Source: Emiliania huxleyi CCMP1516 (Eukaryota > Haptophyta > Isochrysidales > Noelaerhabdaceae). From it: DNA of 64,000 nt. Below are positions 34,801 through 47,314 of this stretch, piece after piece. Below the pieces are notes generated by a model. It did not search any database. It was not told the origin of the DNA and worked only from the letters and a program-made list of their open reading frames with translations. Position numbers and translations under genes: made by a program. The first letter of the stretch is position 1. Every line of letters begins with the position of its first letter. The stretch is from positions 525,411-589,410 of the forward strand of contig NW_005197426.1 in NCBI RefSeq assembly GCF_000372725.1, read 5' to 3'.

Positions 34801-37800
34801 GCTGCCCACGCAGAGCGGCGGCGACGGCGCGCGCGCAGCCAGCACCGCCGCCGCGAGCGAGCGCACCTCGATCGGGTCGCCGAGCGGCGTGCCGGTGCCG
34901 TGCGCCTCGTAGGCCGAGAGGGCGGCGGGCTCGACGCCTCCGTCGGCGAGGGCGGCCCGCAGCAGCGCCTGCTGCGCCTGCCCGTTGGGCGCGGTGAGGC
35001 TCGCGCTCTTGCCGTCCTGCCGCACACAGCTGCCGCGCAAGACGAGTCCAGCGCCCCGATGTGGTACAGAAGCTGGCCCGCGCTCGCCAGGTGAAACCAA
35101 GACCGCGACCGTGCACCCCTCGCCTCGCGCAAAGCCGTCGGCGCGGCTGTCAAAGGTGTGGGAGCGGCCGGTGATCGAGCTCATTCCAGCAGCTGCAATC
35201 GAGAAAGTGGTGGCCTGCAAAAGCATCGCATTGACGCCCGCTGCGAGGTGCTGCTCGCACTCTCCATGCTGGAGCGCGCGCAGTGCGGAGTGGCAGCCGA
35301 CTAGGGAGGCGGAGCAAGCCGTCTCAAAAGCCGCACAGGGCCCTTGCAGGCCGAGCACGAAGGACAGGCGGCCACTCGCGATAGAGAGACTCGAGCTGGT
35401 GGCCGTGTAGACGCTGCGCTGCAGCGGGCCAGCTGCCAGCAAGTGGTTGAATTCGGTTTGTGTAATGCCCACCGCAACTCCGGCCCCGCTTCCCATCAAC
35501 GAGGCCCTCTCGAAGCCCGAGGCGTGCAGCGCGGCATAGCCGTGCTCGAGCAGCAGCCGCTGCTGCGGGTCCATTGCTACCGCCTCCGCCGGAGAGACGT
35601 TGAATCGAGCGTTGTCAAAGAGCTCGGCGCCCTGCATGAAGCCGCCGTGGCGAGCTCGCCCAAGGACCTCGGCACCGTATCCGGGAGGAGAGTGATCGAC
35701 GTCCCAGCGCGTGGCTGGCACCTCATTGACCAGATCGTAACCAGTCGCTGTCGTGGTTACCAGCCCCTCATAGGAAGCGATGCCGCCCGCAAGAGCACAG
35801 CTTGTCCCTGTGACAGTTATCTGCTGGAGTGGCAGCTGATTCTGATTTGAGCGAGATGCGCCAGAGGCCTGTTCAATCAGCTGAGCGAGCAGGGCTGCGC
35901 CATCAGGGCATTGAGTAGCAGCGATCGGCGTCACCCTCGCCGACAGGTGCGCCTCAAGCTGCCGCAGCGTCGGGAAGTCGAAGACCAGCGTCTCGGGCAG
36001 GGAGGCATCGCCAAGCTTCGACGCCAGCCGCGTGCGGAGCTCGACGGCGCCGAGCGAGTCGAGGCCCGCCTCCATCAGCGGCGCGTCGGCGTCCACCTCG
36101 CCGCCCGCCACCTCGCTCGCCACCGACGCCACCACAGCCGCCACGTCGACCGAGGGAGCGGGGGTGGCGGCAGGGCCCTGGCTGCCGCCGCCGGCGAGTG
36201 AGGCGAGGAGCTGCTGAAGAGCGGCGGAGCCGTCTCCAAGCTGCGGCCCTGCAGCCGCCGGGGCCGCTCTCGCCGACAGGTGCGCCTCGAGCTGCCGCAG
36301 CGTCGGGAAGTCGAAGACCAGCGTCTCGGGCAGGGAGGCGTCGCCAAGCTTCGACGCCAGCCGCGTGCGGAGCTCGACGGCGCCGAGCGAGTCGAGGCCC
36401 GCCTCCATCAGCGGCGCGTCGGCGTCCACCTCGCCGCCCGCCACCTCGCTCGCCACCGACGCCACCACAGCCGCCACGTCGACCGAGGGGGCGGCGGTGG
36501 CGGCAGGGCCCTGCATGCCGCCGCCGGCGAGGGAGGCGAGGAGCTGCTGAAGCGCAGGTGATGAGGCCGATGCAGCTTGCATGACTCTCTCTGTCGCTTG
36601 AGCAGCAGCCACGTCAGGCGCCCTTAGCTGCACCTCGTCAAACGGCACGTACTCGTACTCCCTCCGCCCCAGCACGCCCACGGCCTTGATGCGGTAGCTG
36701 CGCGCCGGCGACACGCCCCGCACGCGAGGCGTCCAGTCGAAGCGGCCGTACGTCGCCGAGAAGCGGTCGCACACCGCCACAAAGTCGGACGGAGGCAGCA
36801 CCTCCCGCGCGTCGAGCATGCCTACCAGCGCCGCCGCGTCCACACGCGCCTCGCCGCGCACGTGCAGGGCGTACATGGTCGACGCGGCGCCCGAGCCGTA
36901 CGAGAAGACGCCGATGCGAGAGCCGACCGGCGGCGACGCGTGCAGCAGGAGCGAGGCGAGGTTGACGTAGGTGGCGGCGGTGTGCATCGGGCCGATGCGC
37001 GAGGCGAGGCGGAGCGACGGAGCCACCAGCCGCTCGAACATCGCCTCCACCTCCTCCTCGCCGACAGAGCCCTCGCCGTGCGCCGCGGCGACGGCGCTCT
37101 CAAAGGCGTGCCGCACAAACTTGGGCCCGCTGCCGAGGTGGAAGACGAGGAAGTCGTGCGCGTCGACAAAGGTGCCGCCGCCCCGCGCCTCGACCTCGCG
37201 CTGGCAGGCGGCGAGGCACGAGAAGTACACCTCCATCGAGCCGGGGCCGTCGACGATCGGGCCCATCGTCGGCCAGCCCACCGGCTTGTAGAAGTCCCAC
37301 TCGTGCACGATGTGGCTCACGCGGCCGGCCTCGAGCGCGAGGGGCGCGTCCGGCCCGACCAGCATCGCCACGCACGCCGCGCCGTTCATGAAGGGGTACT
37401 GCTTGGGCGCGTCGCTCACGTCGGTGCACACGGCGATCGCCCACCGCCCGTCCCACGCCGAGCTCTCCACCCAGTTGGCGCACGCGAGCAGCGCCGCCGT
37501 GCCGCCGTAGCAGGCGTGGTAGCAGTCGATGCCCTCGACGTTGGCGCAGCCGTGCGGCGCAAAGAGCGACATCAGGTGGCTCTTCACGCTCTTGGACCGG
37601 TCGAGCAGCGACTCGGTCCCCACCTGCAGCATGCCCACGTCCTCGTACCGCAAGCCCTGCGCCTCGACCAGCCGCCGCACCGCCGTGAGCGCCATCGAGA
37701 CGACGTCCTCGTCCTCGTCGCACGCGGCCCACTCGGCCATCCGCAGCCCGACCGTGTACTTGCCCGGCACGCCGTGCGCGGCCTCGAGCTCGGCCGCCGA

Positions 37801-40800
37801 GACGGCGTGGCGAGGCACGTACACCTCGAGCGCGTGCAGGCCGGCGTGGCGGGAGGGTAGAGGCGGCGAGGAGGGCGTCAGGGCGATTGGGCAGAAGCAT
37901 ATCTGGGGAGTGGCGTCAGCCGACGGACCAGTGTACTCGTACTCCCTCCGCCCCAGCACGCCCACGGCCTTGATGCGGTAGCTGCGCGCCGGCGACACGC
38001 CCCGCACGCGAGGCGTCCAGTCGAAGCGGCCGTACGTCGCCGAGAAGCGGTCGCACACCGCCACAAAGTCGGACGGAGGCAGCACCTCCCGCGCGTCGAG
38101 CATGCCTACCAGCGCCGCCGCGTCGACGCGCGCCTCGCCGCGCACGCGCAGGGCGTACATGGTCGACGCGGCGCCCGAGCCGTACGAGAAGACGCCGATG
38201 CGAGAGCCGACCGGCGGCGACGCGTGCAGCAGGAGCGAGGCGAGGTTGACGTAGGTGGCGGCGGTGTGCATCGGCCCGATGCGCGAGGCGAGGCGGAGCG
38301 ACGGAGCCACCAGCCGCTCGAACATCGCCTCCACCTCCTCCTCGCCGACAGAGCCCTCGCCGTGCGCCGCGGCGACGGCGCTCTCAAAGGCGTGCCGCAC
38401 AAACTTGGGCCCGCCGCCGAGGTGGAAGACGAGGAAGTCGTGCGCGTCGACAAAGGTGCCGCCGCCCCGCGCCTCGACCTCGCGCTGGCAGGCGGCGAGG
38501 CACGAGAAGTACACCTCCATCGAGCCGGGGCCGTCGATGATCGGGCCCATCGTCGGCCAGCCCACTGGCTTATAGAAGTCCCACTCGTGCACGATGTGGC
38601 TCACGCGGCCGGCCTCGAGCGCAAGGGGCGCGTCCGGCCCGACCAGCATCGCCACGCACGCCGCGCCGTTCATGAAGGGGTACTGCTTGGGCGCGTCGCT
38701 CACGTCGGTGCACACGGCGATCGCCCACCGCCCGTCCCACGCCGAGCTCTCCACCCAGTTGGCGCACGCGAGCAGCGCCGCCGTGCCGCCGTAGCAGGCG
38801 TGGTAGCAGTCGATGCCCTCGACGTTGGCGCAGCCGTGCGGCGCAAAGAGCGCCATCAGGTGGCTCTTCACGCTCTTGGACCGGTCGAGCAGCGACTCGG
38901 TCCCCACCTGCAGCATGCCCACGTCCTCGTACCGCAGGCCCTGCGCCTCGACCAGCCGCCGCACCGCCGTGAGCGCCATCGAGACGACGTCCTCGTCCTC
39001 GTCGCACGCGGCCCACTCGGCCATCCGCAGCCCGACCGTGTACTTGCCCGGCACGCCGTGCGCGGTCTCAAGCTCGGCCGCCGAGACGGCGTGGCGAGGC
39101 ACGTACACCTCGAGTGCGTGCAAGCCGGCGTGGCGGGAGGTGGTCTCAGAGGGAGGGTGCGGGCTCGGCAGGAGGGCGGGTGCTGGGGCTGGCGGCGGAG
39201 AGGACAGCTTCCGGCGGGCGGCTGCCGCGGTCAGCAGGCGCTCACTTGGCGGCTGGAGGGATTGGAGATGGAGCCCCTCCCGCGTGGCGGCAGGCAAAGC
39301 CCGGGGCGGACTGCTCAGCCCTTCAAGAAGCAGCGCCTCGTTGCTGCGCCTGGCCTCTTGCGCCGCCTCGTCAGCTGCTGGGCGACAGGTGAGCCGCAGC
39401 ATGTGCCGCACGCCGACCGCCGGGTGCTGCACGAGCCAATGCGCAAACTGCCGCGCTCGCTCACCAGCGCCCTCGACCCGCTCGCTCGCGAGGCCCAGCT
39501 CCAGAGCTCGAGCCGAGCTCACGGCCCCTTCTTGCAGAAGGCACTTTGCGTCGTCGGCTTGGAGCAAGTGGAAGGCCGCCGCTCGAGCGCATTCACTCTC
39601 GCCGTCGAAGGAAAACGCCGACCCTGCCTCCACGATGCGATAGTGCGCCCCGAGGCATGCATGCAGCAGCAGGCCCTCAACCTGCCCTCGCACGCAGCAG
39701 ACGACGACGACGCCCGCCTCGCTGAGCCTGCTCATCGCAGCGTCGAGGCGGTGGCACGCCTCGCGAGACAGGCTGGCCGACGGCCCACCCTGCCCCTCCG
39801 CGGAGAGGACGAGCACTCGCAAAGTCGGCGAGAGCTTGTCCAGAACCAGGAGCGCATCGCGCCACAGGCCCTCGACAGACACGGCAGTCACCTCGAGCAA
39901 CGCCACCCGCGAGTCCGCGTCCGCCTCAATCGTCACCTCGGAGGCTGGCAAGGGCGATGGCGCGCGCAGCCTTGGCGCTGACGAGAGGAAGTGACACTCC
40001 AGCCGCGCCACCTCGGCATCGAGCTCCTCCCAGCTCCCCACAAAGTCGACCAGCCCGAGCCGCTGTGCCGTGGCGGCGTCGATGGCGTCGCCCGTGCAGA
40101 AGAGCCTCTCGCACGCCGCGGGGCTCAGCCGCCGCCTCGCCGCGACGCTGACCACGCCGGGCAAGGCGCCGCGCCGGATCTCGGGGAAGCCAAAGGTGGC
40201 GTCCGAGTGCGCGAGCACCGCCGTGCCGAGGCAGGGGAAGAGCATTCCTCCTCCGCGAGTGGCGCCGTGGCAAACCACCACCTTTGGCATCGGCGCGTCG
40301 CGAAGCCGCTCGAGCAGCTGGCCAAAGGCGGGCAAGCCGTCGAGAAAGCTGCCGCTCTCGAGGTTGGCTGGCGACGGGTCGCCGCCGAGGCAGAAGTGCT
40401 CAGACCCCTCCACGCCGCGGAAGACGAGGAGCGCGTTGTCGGGCCAATCTGGCTCCAGGTCGCCAAGAGAAGCGGGAACGAAAACGGTGTGGACGGTGTA
40501 CTCGGGCGAGGTGGCGACGGTGGGTGGCTCGAGAAGGAACGGCGTCAGATCGAGCGGCGGTACGGCGTAGGAGTCGGTAACGGGGGCCTTGGCAAAGGCA
40601 CCGCCGTTGGCGAATCGGCATTCGGCGTGGCCGACAGCCTCTGCGGCCCGGTGCGCCACGTCGGCTGCGACTCGAGACTGCAAGAGGGCCTGCGCGGCAT
40701 CTCCTCGAACTATCTCACACGCAACGTCGAACGCGCGACGCTGCATAGCCTCGACTCCCTCGGTACACACCTCGTTGGCAAGCCTCGCCTCGTGTGCTGC

Positions 40801-43800
40801 TGCGGCGTCGAGCGTGTCGTTGGCGAGGTAGATGGAGAGCGCCCGTGCTCGCCCCACCGCGTTTGGAAGGGTCTGAGACAGCATGCCGAGAGGGCAGACC
40901 CCTCGCACGAGGTTGCCGTGCTCGAACGTGGCCTTCGAGTCGGCCACAATGTAGTCAGCGTGCAGGCAGGCGGCGACGCCGCCGCCAATCAGCTTGCCGT
41001 GCACCGCAGCAACCATTGGCACGCCGAGCTTGTACAGCGCGCCAAAACCGTCGTACAATGTTCGGCACCCGAACGCAACAGCTGCAAGCGGCACACCCGC
41101 CTTCTCCCGTTGAAAAGGGTTGCCGCCGACCGAGAAGTGCGGGCCCGCGCCCTGGAGCACAATCGCCTTGACGAGTGGGTCACGGCCGATGCTCGCCGCC
41201 GCCTCCGCCACGTCCTCGGCGAGCTCCGCCGAGAAGCTGTTCATGCGCGACGGGTCGTTCAGCTCCACCACCGCCACCTTCGACTCGCCATCGACGTAGA
41301 GCCGCACGAGCCGCTTGCCGATGGAGCGTGGCGGGCCGGGAAGGAGCGAGCCCATCGCAACGAGTGCGGCGTCGACACTCGGCGCAGGCAGGAGCGCGCG
41401 GCAGGTCTTCAAGAGCGGAGCAGGGAGAGAGGAGAGGCGCTGCACGAGGCGGCGAGACTCGGCGGCCGCAGTGGCGGGCGAGAGAGCCGAATCCACCAGG
41501 CCAGCTTGTGCTGCATCGGACGCCGACAGCGCTGTGGCTGTCACGATCCCCTCAGGCCGCCTGTGGAGACGCAGAGAGCCCTCTGGCTGGACGGTGAGGG
41601 TGAAGGTGGTGTCGGCGACGACTACCGTGGCGGCGTCGAGGAGGAGAAGCGCGCCCGCGCCGCCCATCGGCCCTCGGCAGAGGAGCACGAGAGGCTCTCG
41701 CCGGGCCCGGAGCCATTCACTCAGCTCCTCGCTCGCGTCGAGGGTGAGGCTTTGCAGCTGGACGAGCGCAGCCGCGTCGGGCAGGCGGCGGAGGCGACGC
41801 AGAGCAGAGGAGGCTCGCATGCCGCCAGCCAGCCTGCAGCTCGGTGGCAGCCCCTTGCCCTTTGCCTCGTACCAGGGGAACGAGCGGCGCTTGTACACGA
41901 GAGGAGGCAGAGGCGGAGGTCCGGCCGATGCAGCAGGCGCCGCATCGAGCACGGCGTGTGCGATCGTGCCGCTGTACCCAAACGAGCTCACGCCGCCCCT
42001 CCCGCCCGCCGCGGCATCCAGCCCTCGCGCCAGCTGCGTCGGCAGAGCGCACGCCACGCCCTCCACCGCAGAGCCGACGTGCGGGTTGATGCGCCGCAGC
42101 TGCGCGTTGGGCGGCGCCCGCGCCTCGAGCAGCCCCGCCGCCAGCCGAAGCAGCCCCGCCAGCCCCGCCGCAGGCTCGGCGTGGCCGCAGTTCGCCTTGA
42201 GGCTGCCCACGCAGAGCGGCGGCGACGGCGCGCACGCAGCCAGCACCGCCGCCGCGAGCGAGCGCACCTCGATCGGGTCGCCGAGCGGCGTGCCTGTGCC
42301 GTGCGCCTCGTAGGCCGAGAGGGCGGCGGGCTCGACGCCTCCGTCGGCGAGGGCGGCCCGCAGCAGCGCCTGCTGCGCCTGCCCGTTGGGCGCGGTGAGG
42401 CTCGCGCTCTTGCCGTCCTGCCGCACGCAGCTGCCGAGGAGGGAGAGCCCGGAGCTGCTGCTCTCTCTGTCCATCGCCAGCACCGCCGCGCAGCACGCCT
42501 CGCCGCGAGCGTACCCGTCCGCCGCAGCGTCAAAGGTGTGGCAGCGGCCGGTCGGCGACGTCATGCCGGCAACCGCAAACGAGAAGCCGACACCGGGCAG
42601 CAGCATCAGGTTCACGCCGACCGAGAGGGCGGGGGAGCACTCGTCCAGCTGCAGGGCTCGCAGCGCGGCGTGGGTGGCGACCAGCGCCGCCGAGCAGGCG
42701 GTGTCGTACGAGACGCACGGGCCCTGCAGCCCGAGCACAAACGAGAGGCGGCCGGCCGCGACCGACATCGACCCGCCGGTGGCGGCGTACACGCTCTTGC
42801 CGACTGCAGACTGCGCCGCGACGCTCTGCCAGTCGTTGGCGGCGATGCCGAGAAAGACGCCCGCCAGGCTGCCGCCCAGCGCCGCCTTGTCCATGCCCGC
42901 GCCGTGCAAGGCCTCGTAGCCTCGCTCGAGGAGCAGCCGCTGCTGCGGGTCGACGGCGGCCGCCTCGGCGGGCGAGACGCCGAAGCGAGCATTGTCGAAG
43001 AGGTCGGCGCCGCTCAGGAAGCCGCCGTGCCGCACTCGCTGGCCGACGACCTGGTCCACGCCAGCCAAAGCAGCCTCCACCGACCACCGCTCCGGCGGCA
43101 CCTCGCCAATGCCGTCGCTGCTCGCAGCGGCCAGGTGGCGCAGCTGCGACAGCGTCGCGATGTCGCTCGGCAGGCTGGCGGCGAGACTGAGCGCCCAAGC
43201 CTGGCCACCGCTATGGGCGGCCGCTTGAGCCGCTGGGCCGCCTTCAGCTCTGCCTCCTTCGGCCGCGTCCGCCGCCTGCTCCCTCAAGTAGCCCGCGAGC
43301 TGGCGCGCCGTCGGGTAGTCGAAGACGAGCGTCGACGGCAGCGCCGCGCCCGACATCGACCGCAGCTGGTTGCCGAGCTCGACCGCGCCGAGCGAGTCGA
43401 GCCCCGACTCCATCAGCGGCGCGTCGGCGTCCGCCTCTGCACCCGCCGTCGCCTTGACCACTTGCAGGATCGCCTCGAGCGTCACCGCCCGCACCTCGCC
43501 TTGCGCATCACGAGAGACGGCAGCCGCGCCAGCCGCCCTCCGGCCCGAATAGCTGACGAGCAGCGGCGGCACCTCTGGCATCGCGCCGAGGAACTTGCCC
43601 CAAGTGAGCACCACCAGGCTCATCACGCCGGAGACAGCAGGCTGCAGCGTTGCCTGGAGGGCGAGCGCGCCCTGCTCCAGGCTGATGAGGCCGAGGCCGC
43701 CGGCCTGGAGGCGAGCGTTGATCGACTCGTCCGCCGCCATGCCGACGGCCGCCCACGGGCCCCACTGCACCGACGTCGCGTTTATGGCGCGAACGCGCCG

Positions 43801-46800
43801 GCAGGCGCCGAGCGCGTCGAGCATGCCGTTGGCGGCGGCGTAGTTGGACTGGCCGCCCGCGCCGATCAGCGCGGCGATGGACGAGAAAAGCACGCACGTG
43901 TCGAGCGGCGTCGTGGCGGCCGCCCGCTGCAGCGCCCACGCGCCGGCAACCTTGGGCGCGAAGACGCGCTTGATGGTCGAAGCGTTCTGGCCGCGCAGCA
44001 GCCCGTCCGACAGCACGCCCGCCGCGTGCCACACGCCCGCCAGCGGGCTGCCCTTGGCCACGATGGCGCCAACCATGCGAGCCGAGTCCACCAGCTCGGC
44101 CGCGTCGCACTTGACCACGCTGAAGCTGCACTCGGCGATCTTCTTGAGCTTCTCGCCGTCCGCGGGGGCGACCTTGCCGCCGCGGGCCGCGAGCACCACC
44201 GAAGAGGCGCCGCTCTCGCCGAGCCACCTGCCCGTGACCAGGCCAAGGCCGCCCGTGCCGCCAGAGAGCAGGTGGGCGCCGCGTGGCGGCGTCGGGGCCG
44301 TCTTCGGGATGCGCACCACCACCTTGCCCGTGTTGGTGCCGCTCTGGAGCGTGCGGAAGGCGGCCAGGACGTCCCTTTCCAGGTCGAAGAGCTCCATGGG
44401 CAGGCCGTGGAGCACGGAGGCATCCGCACGCGCCGACAGCGTCCGCAGCGTGCCGCACATCCACCACGGCGTCTGGTCAATCGTCGAGTCGAGCGCGATC
44501 ATCGTGAAATCGTTGGAGCACGCCGCCTCGTGCCGCTCGTAGCTCCACACCGCCCGCTTGCCGATCTCGCAGAGCGCGCCGTCCTGCCGCAGCAGCGCGA
44601 AGGTGCACGCGATGAAGTCCGCAGACAGGCTGTTGAGCGAGAAGCGCAGCCGGCGGGAGCCGAGCAGCTTCGACGCGCCGAGCGCAAAGGCGCTGCCGTC
44701 GCGCGAGCTGAGCGTGCGGCCGGCGAGGCCCATCTTGTGCAGGTAGAAGTGCTTGTACGGCCGGCCGACGTTCGCCATCGCGCGGTTGCCGATGAAGAGG
44801 CAGTACTCTTGCGAGGTCAGGCCGACACCACCAGCGCCGGCGTGCAGCAGCACGTCGTGGCCAGCCGCCGGCCGGGCCGCGAGCAGCGACATGTGCACCG
44901 TGCTCCACGTCGTCGGCAGAGTGCACGCCTGATCGAACGAGAGCGAGTCGGTGATGGCCGCCATCAGGCGCGCGTCGGACTTGGACAGAGACGCGAGCGC
45001 GGCGATGCCGTGCCCGAGCGCCGCGTCGCCAACCGACAAGTGACCGACGCCGCCCCCAGTGGCAGCGACGTGGGCGGCGCAGTCGCCGCCGGGCGGGCCC
45101 GGGTCGCCCGGGTAGGCGCCGAGCACGTTGAGCACGTCGCGGAAGTTGAGGCCGACCGCGCCGACGCGCAGCCTGACCTCACCGTGCGCTGGCTCCGACT
45201 CGTCGCCCTCCTGCGGCACCAGCCTCAGGTTGCTTATCGCCCCTCTCGCGTCAAAGTGGAGCCGGATCGGGCCGCCCAGCGAGCCGGCCGCCTCGGTCAG
45301 GCGCGGCACGCGCTGGCTCGAGCCGTTGAAGGCCACCTCGGGCTCGGGCGTGCCGTTGTAGCCGAGGCCGAGCTTGCCGGCCAGCTTCGACACCGCTGCC
45401 AGCTCGGCCGTGCCCGGCCGAAGCACGTCCAGGTCGATGATCGGCAAGCGCGACGCCGGCGCCTCGGCGCGCGCTGAGCGGGCCAGGCCCAGCAGCCCGG
45501 CGTGGCTCGAGGCTCCGGCCGCCGTCGGGCGGGCGGCGAGGGTGCAAGAGGTCAGCATCCACACCGGCGCCGATGCCGCGGTCAAGGTGTGCGCTCGGGC
45601 GGCGACAAAGGAAGAGGCGAGACCGGCGAGAGCGTCAGAGGCGAGGGCGCCGCCGGCGAGGCTGGTGGCTAGGAGCAGGGAGGAGGGCGGTGGCCTCGAT
45701 ATTGGTGCGCCGCTTGCAGCTGCGCCGCCGCGCTTCACAGAAGGCGCCGCGTGCACCACCAGCGCGGCCGGCGCAGCCTCGAACGCCTCAGCACTCCTCT
45801 CCCACGAGGTGACGTACAGGTGCGTCGCCCTCGCCGCCGGCGCAGCCTTGAGCGGCGCCTTGAGCGCACGCGACTCGAAGCCGGCCAGGCGCACGCCCGC
45901 CGAGGCGGCGCCGCTGGCGATGACCACCCCGACCGCCCCGACGCCCTCCCGCTCCGCCGCCGGCCACGCCGTGCCGCTCACATCCGCCAGCGCCGCCTCG
46001 CCCACAGAGAAGGGCAGCCGCGTCTCGCCCTCCTCAGTGTTGGCGAGCAGCGAGGACAGGTGCAGCGAGCCGTCGAGGTCGGCCGGGTGGACGCGAGTGC
46101 CCTCCTTGCGCGAGCGGCGGCACAGCCGGCCGACGGCGGCGCCGGCGGCGCGCGAGACGGCCGCCAGCTCGAGCGTGCGGTACCGAGGGCCGTACTCGAG
46201 GCCGACCGAGCGGAGAAGCGAGTAGAGCGAGGCGGCGTCGACCGCCTCGCCGCACGAGGCGCGAGCCGCGGCGAGCGAGAGGCCAGGGAGATGGCCCGAC
46301 GCGGCCGACGCGTCGCCGGCGCAGTGAGCCGTCGACGTGTCGCCGCCTCTCTCGTAGGCCACCTCGAACCGATCCTTGATCACGCCCACCCGCACCCGCG
46401 CCTCGCTCAGGCCGCCGTCCAGCACGAGCGGCTGCAGGAAGAGGACGCGCCGCAGCGACGCCCCTCCGCCGCCGCCGGAGAGGGCGACGCACGCCGCGCG
46501 AGCCATCTCGAGGTAGGCGGCGGCGGGGACGACGACGCGGCCCCGCACGACGTGGTCGGCGACGAGGGCGAGGAGGGGCCCGCTGGCCGGCGAGGAGAAG
46601 GCGTCGGCCTGCCGCCCTTCGGCGTCCGCCTCTCGCCGCTGGAGGAGCGGGTGGGGCGCCTCGCGCCACGCGTAGCGGCGGCGGGCGTAGGCGAGCGGCG
46701 GCGGGCTGCTGGTGCTGAGGGAGGGCGCCGCCGCCTCGAGCACAGCGTGGGCGATCGTACCGCTGTACCCAAACGAGCTCACGCCGCCCCTCCCGCCCGC

Positions 46801-47283
46801 CGCGGCATCCAGCCCTCGCGCCAGTTGCGTCGGCAGCGCGCACGCCACGCCCTCTACCGCAGAGCCGACGTGCGGGTTGATGCGCCGCAGCTGCGCGTTG
46901 GGCGGCGCCCGCGCCTCGAGCAGCCCCGCCGCCAGCCGTAGCAGCCCCGCCAGCCCCGCCGCAGGCTCGGCGTGGCCGCAGTTCGCCTTGAGGCTGCCCA
47001 CGCAGAGCGGCGGCGACGGCGCGCGCGCAGACAGCACCGCCGCCGCGAGCGAGCGCACCTCGATCGGGTCGCCGAGCGGCGTGCCGGTGCCGTGCGCCTC
47101 GTAGCACGAGAGGGCGGCGGGCTCGACGCCTCCGTCGGCGAGGGCGGCCCGCAGCAGCGCCTGCTGCGCCTGCCCGTTGGGCGCGGTGAGGCTCGCGCTC
47201 TTGCCGTCCTGCCGCACGCAGCTGCCGAGGAGGGAGAGCCCCGGCGTGTCGCCATCGCCGCTTGGCTGCAGCACTGCGGCATG

Positions 47284-47314
<31 letters not shown>

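Larger units (their letters stand above)
35932..43205 (-). other. PKS module 5: KS-ECHa-ECHb-ECHc-ECHd-HMGS-HMGS-ACP-ACP
   Basis: KS (41955-43205) has DTACSAAL, EAHGTGTPLGD and KANCGHAEP. Crotonase-like domains: ECHa 41375-41820 (degenerate), ECHb 40602-41310, ECHc 39980-40500, ECHd 39375-39940 (degenerate). HMGS-like pair: 37930-39130 and 36646-37848, joined by the same kind of linker as in module 2 (ADATPQICFCPIALTPSSPP). Two nearly identical ACPs follow, 36265-36492 and 35932-36160, both with GLDSLGAVELRTRL. Doubled or tripled ACPs are known at beta-branching positions in bacterial trans-AT systems, where they are thought to raise flux. This is the most elaborate HMGS module here. Confidence 0.88.

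Noticed and set aside
39991-45477. Very long plus-strand open frame (about 1,800 codons), and many others of 200-860 codons opposite the PKS
   Set aside because: They recur at the same place in every repeated module, are Arg/Ala/Gly-rich, match no family, and arise because stop codons are rare opposite a GC-rich frame.
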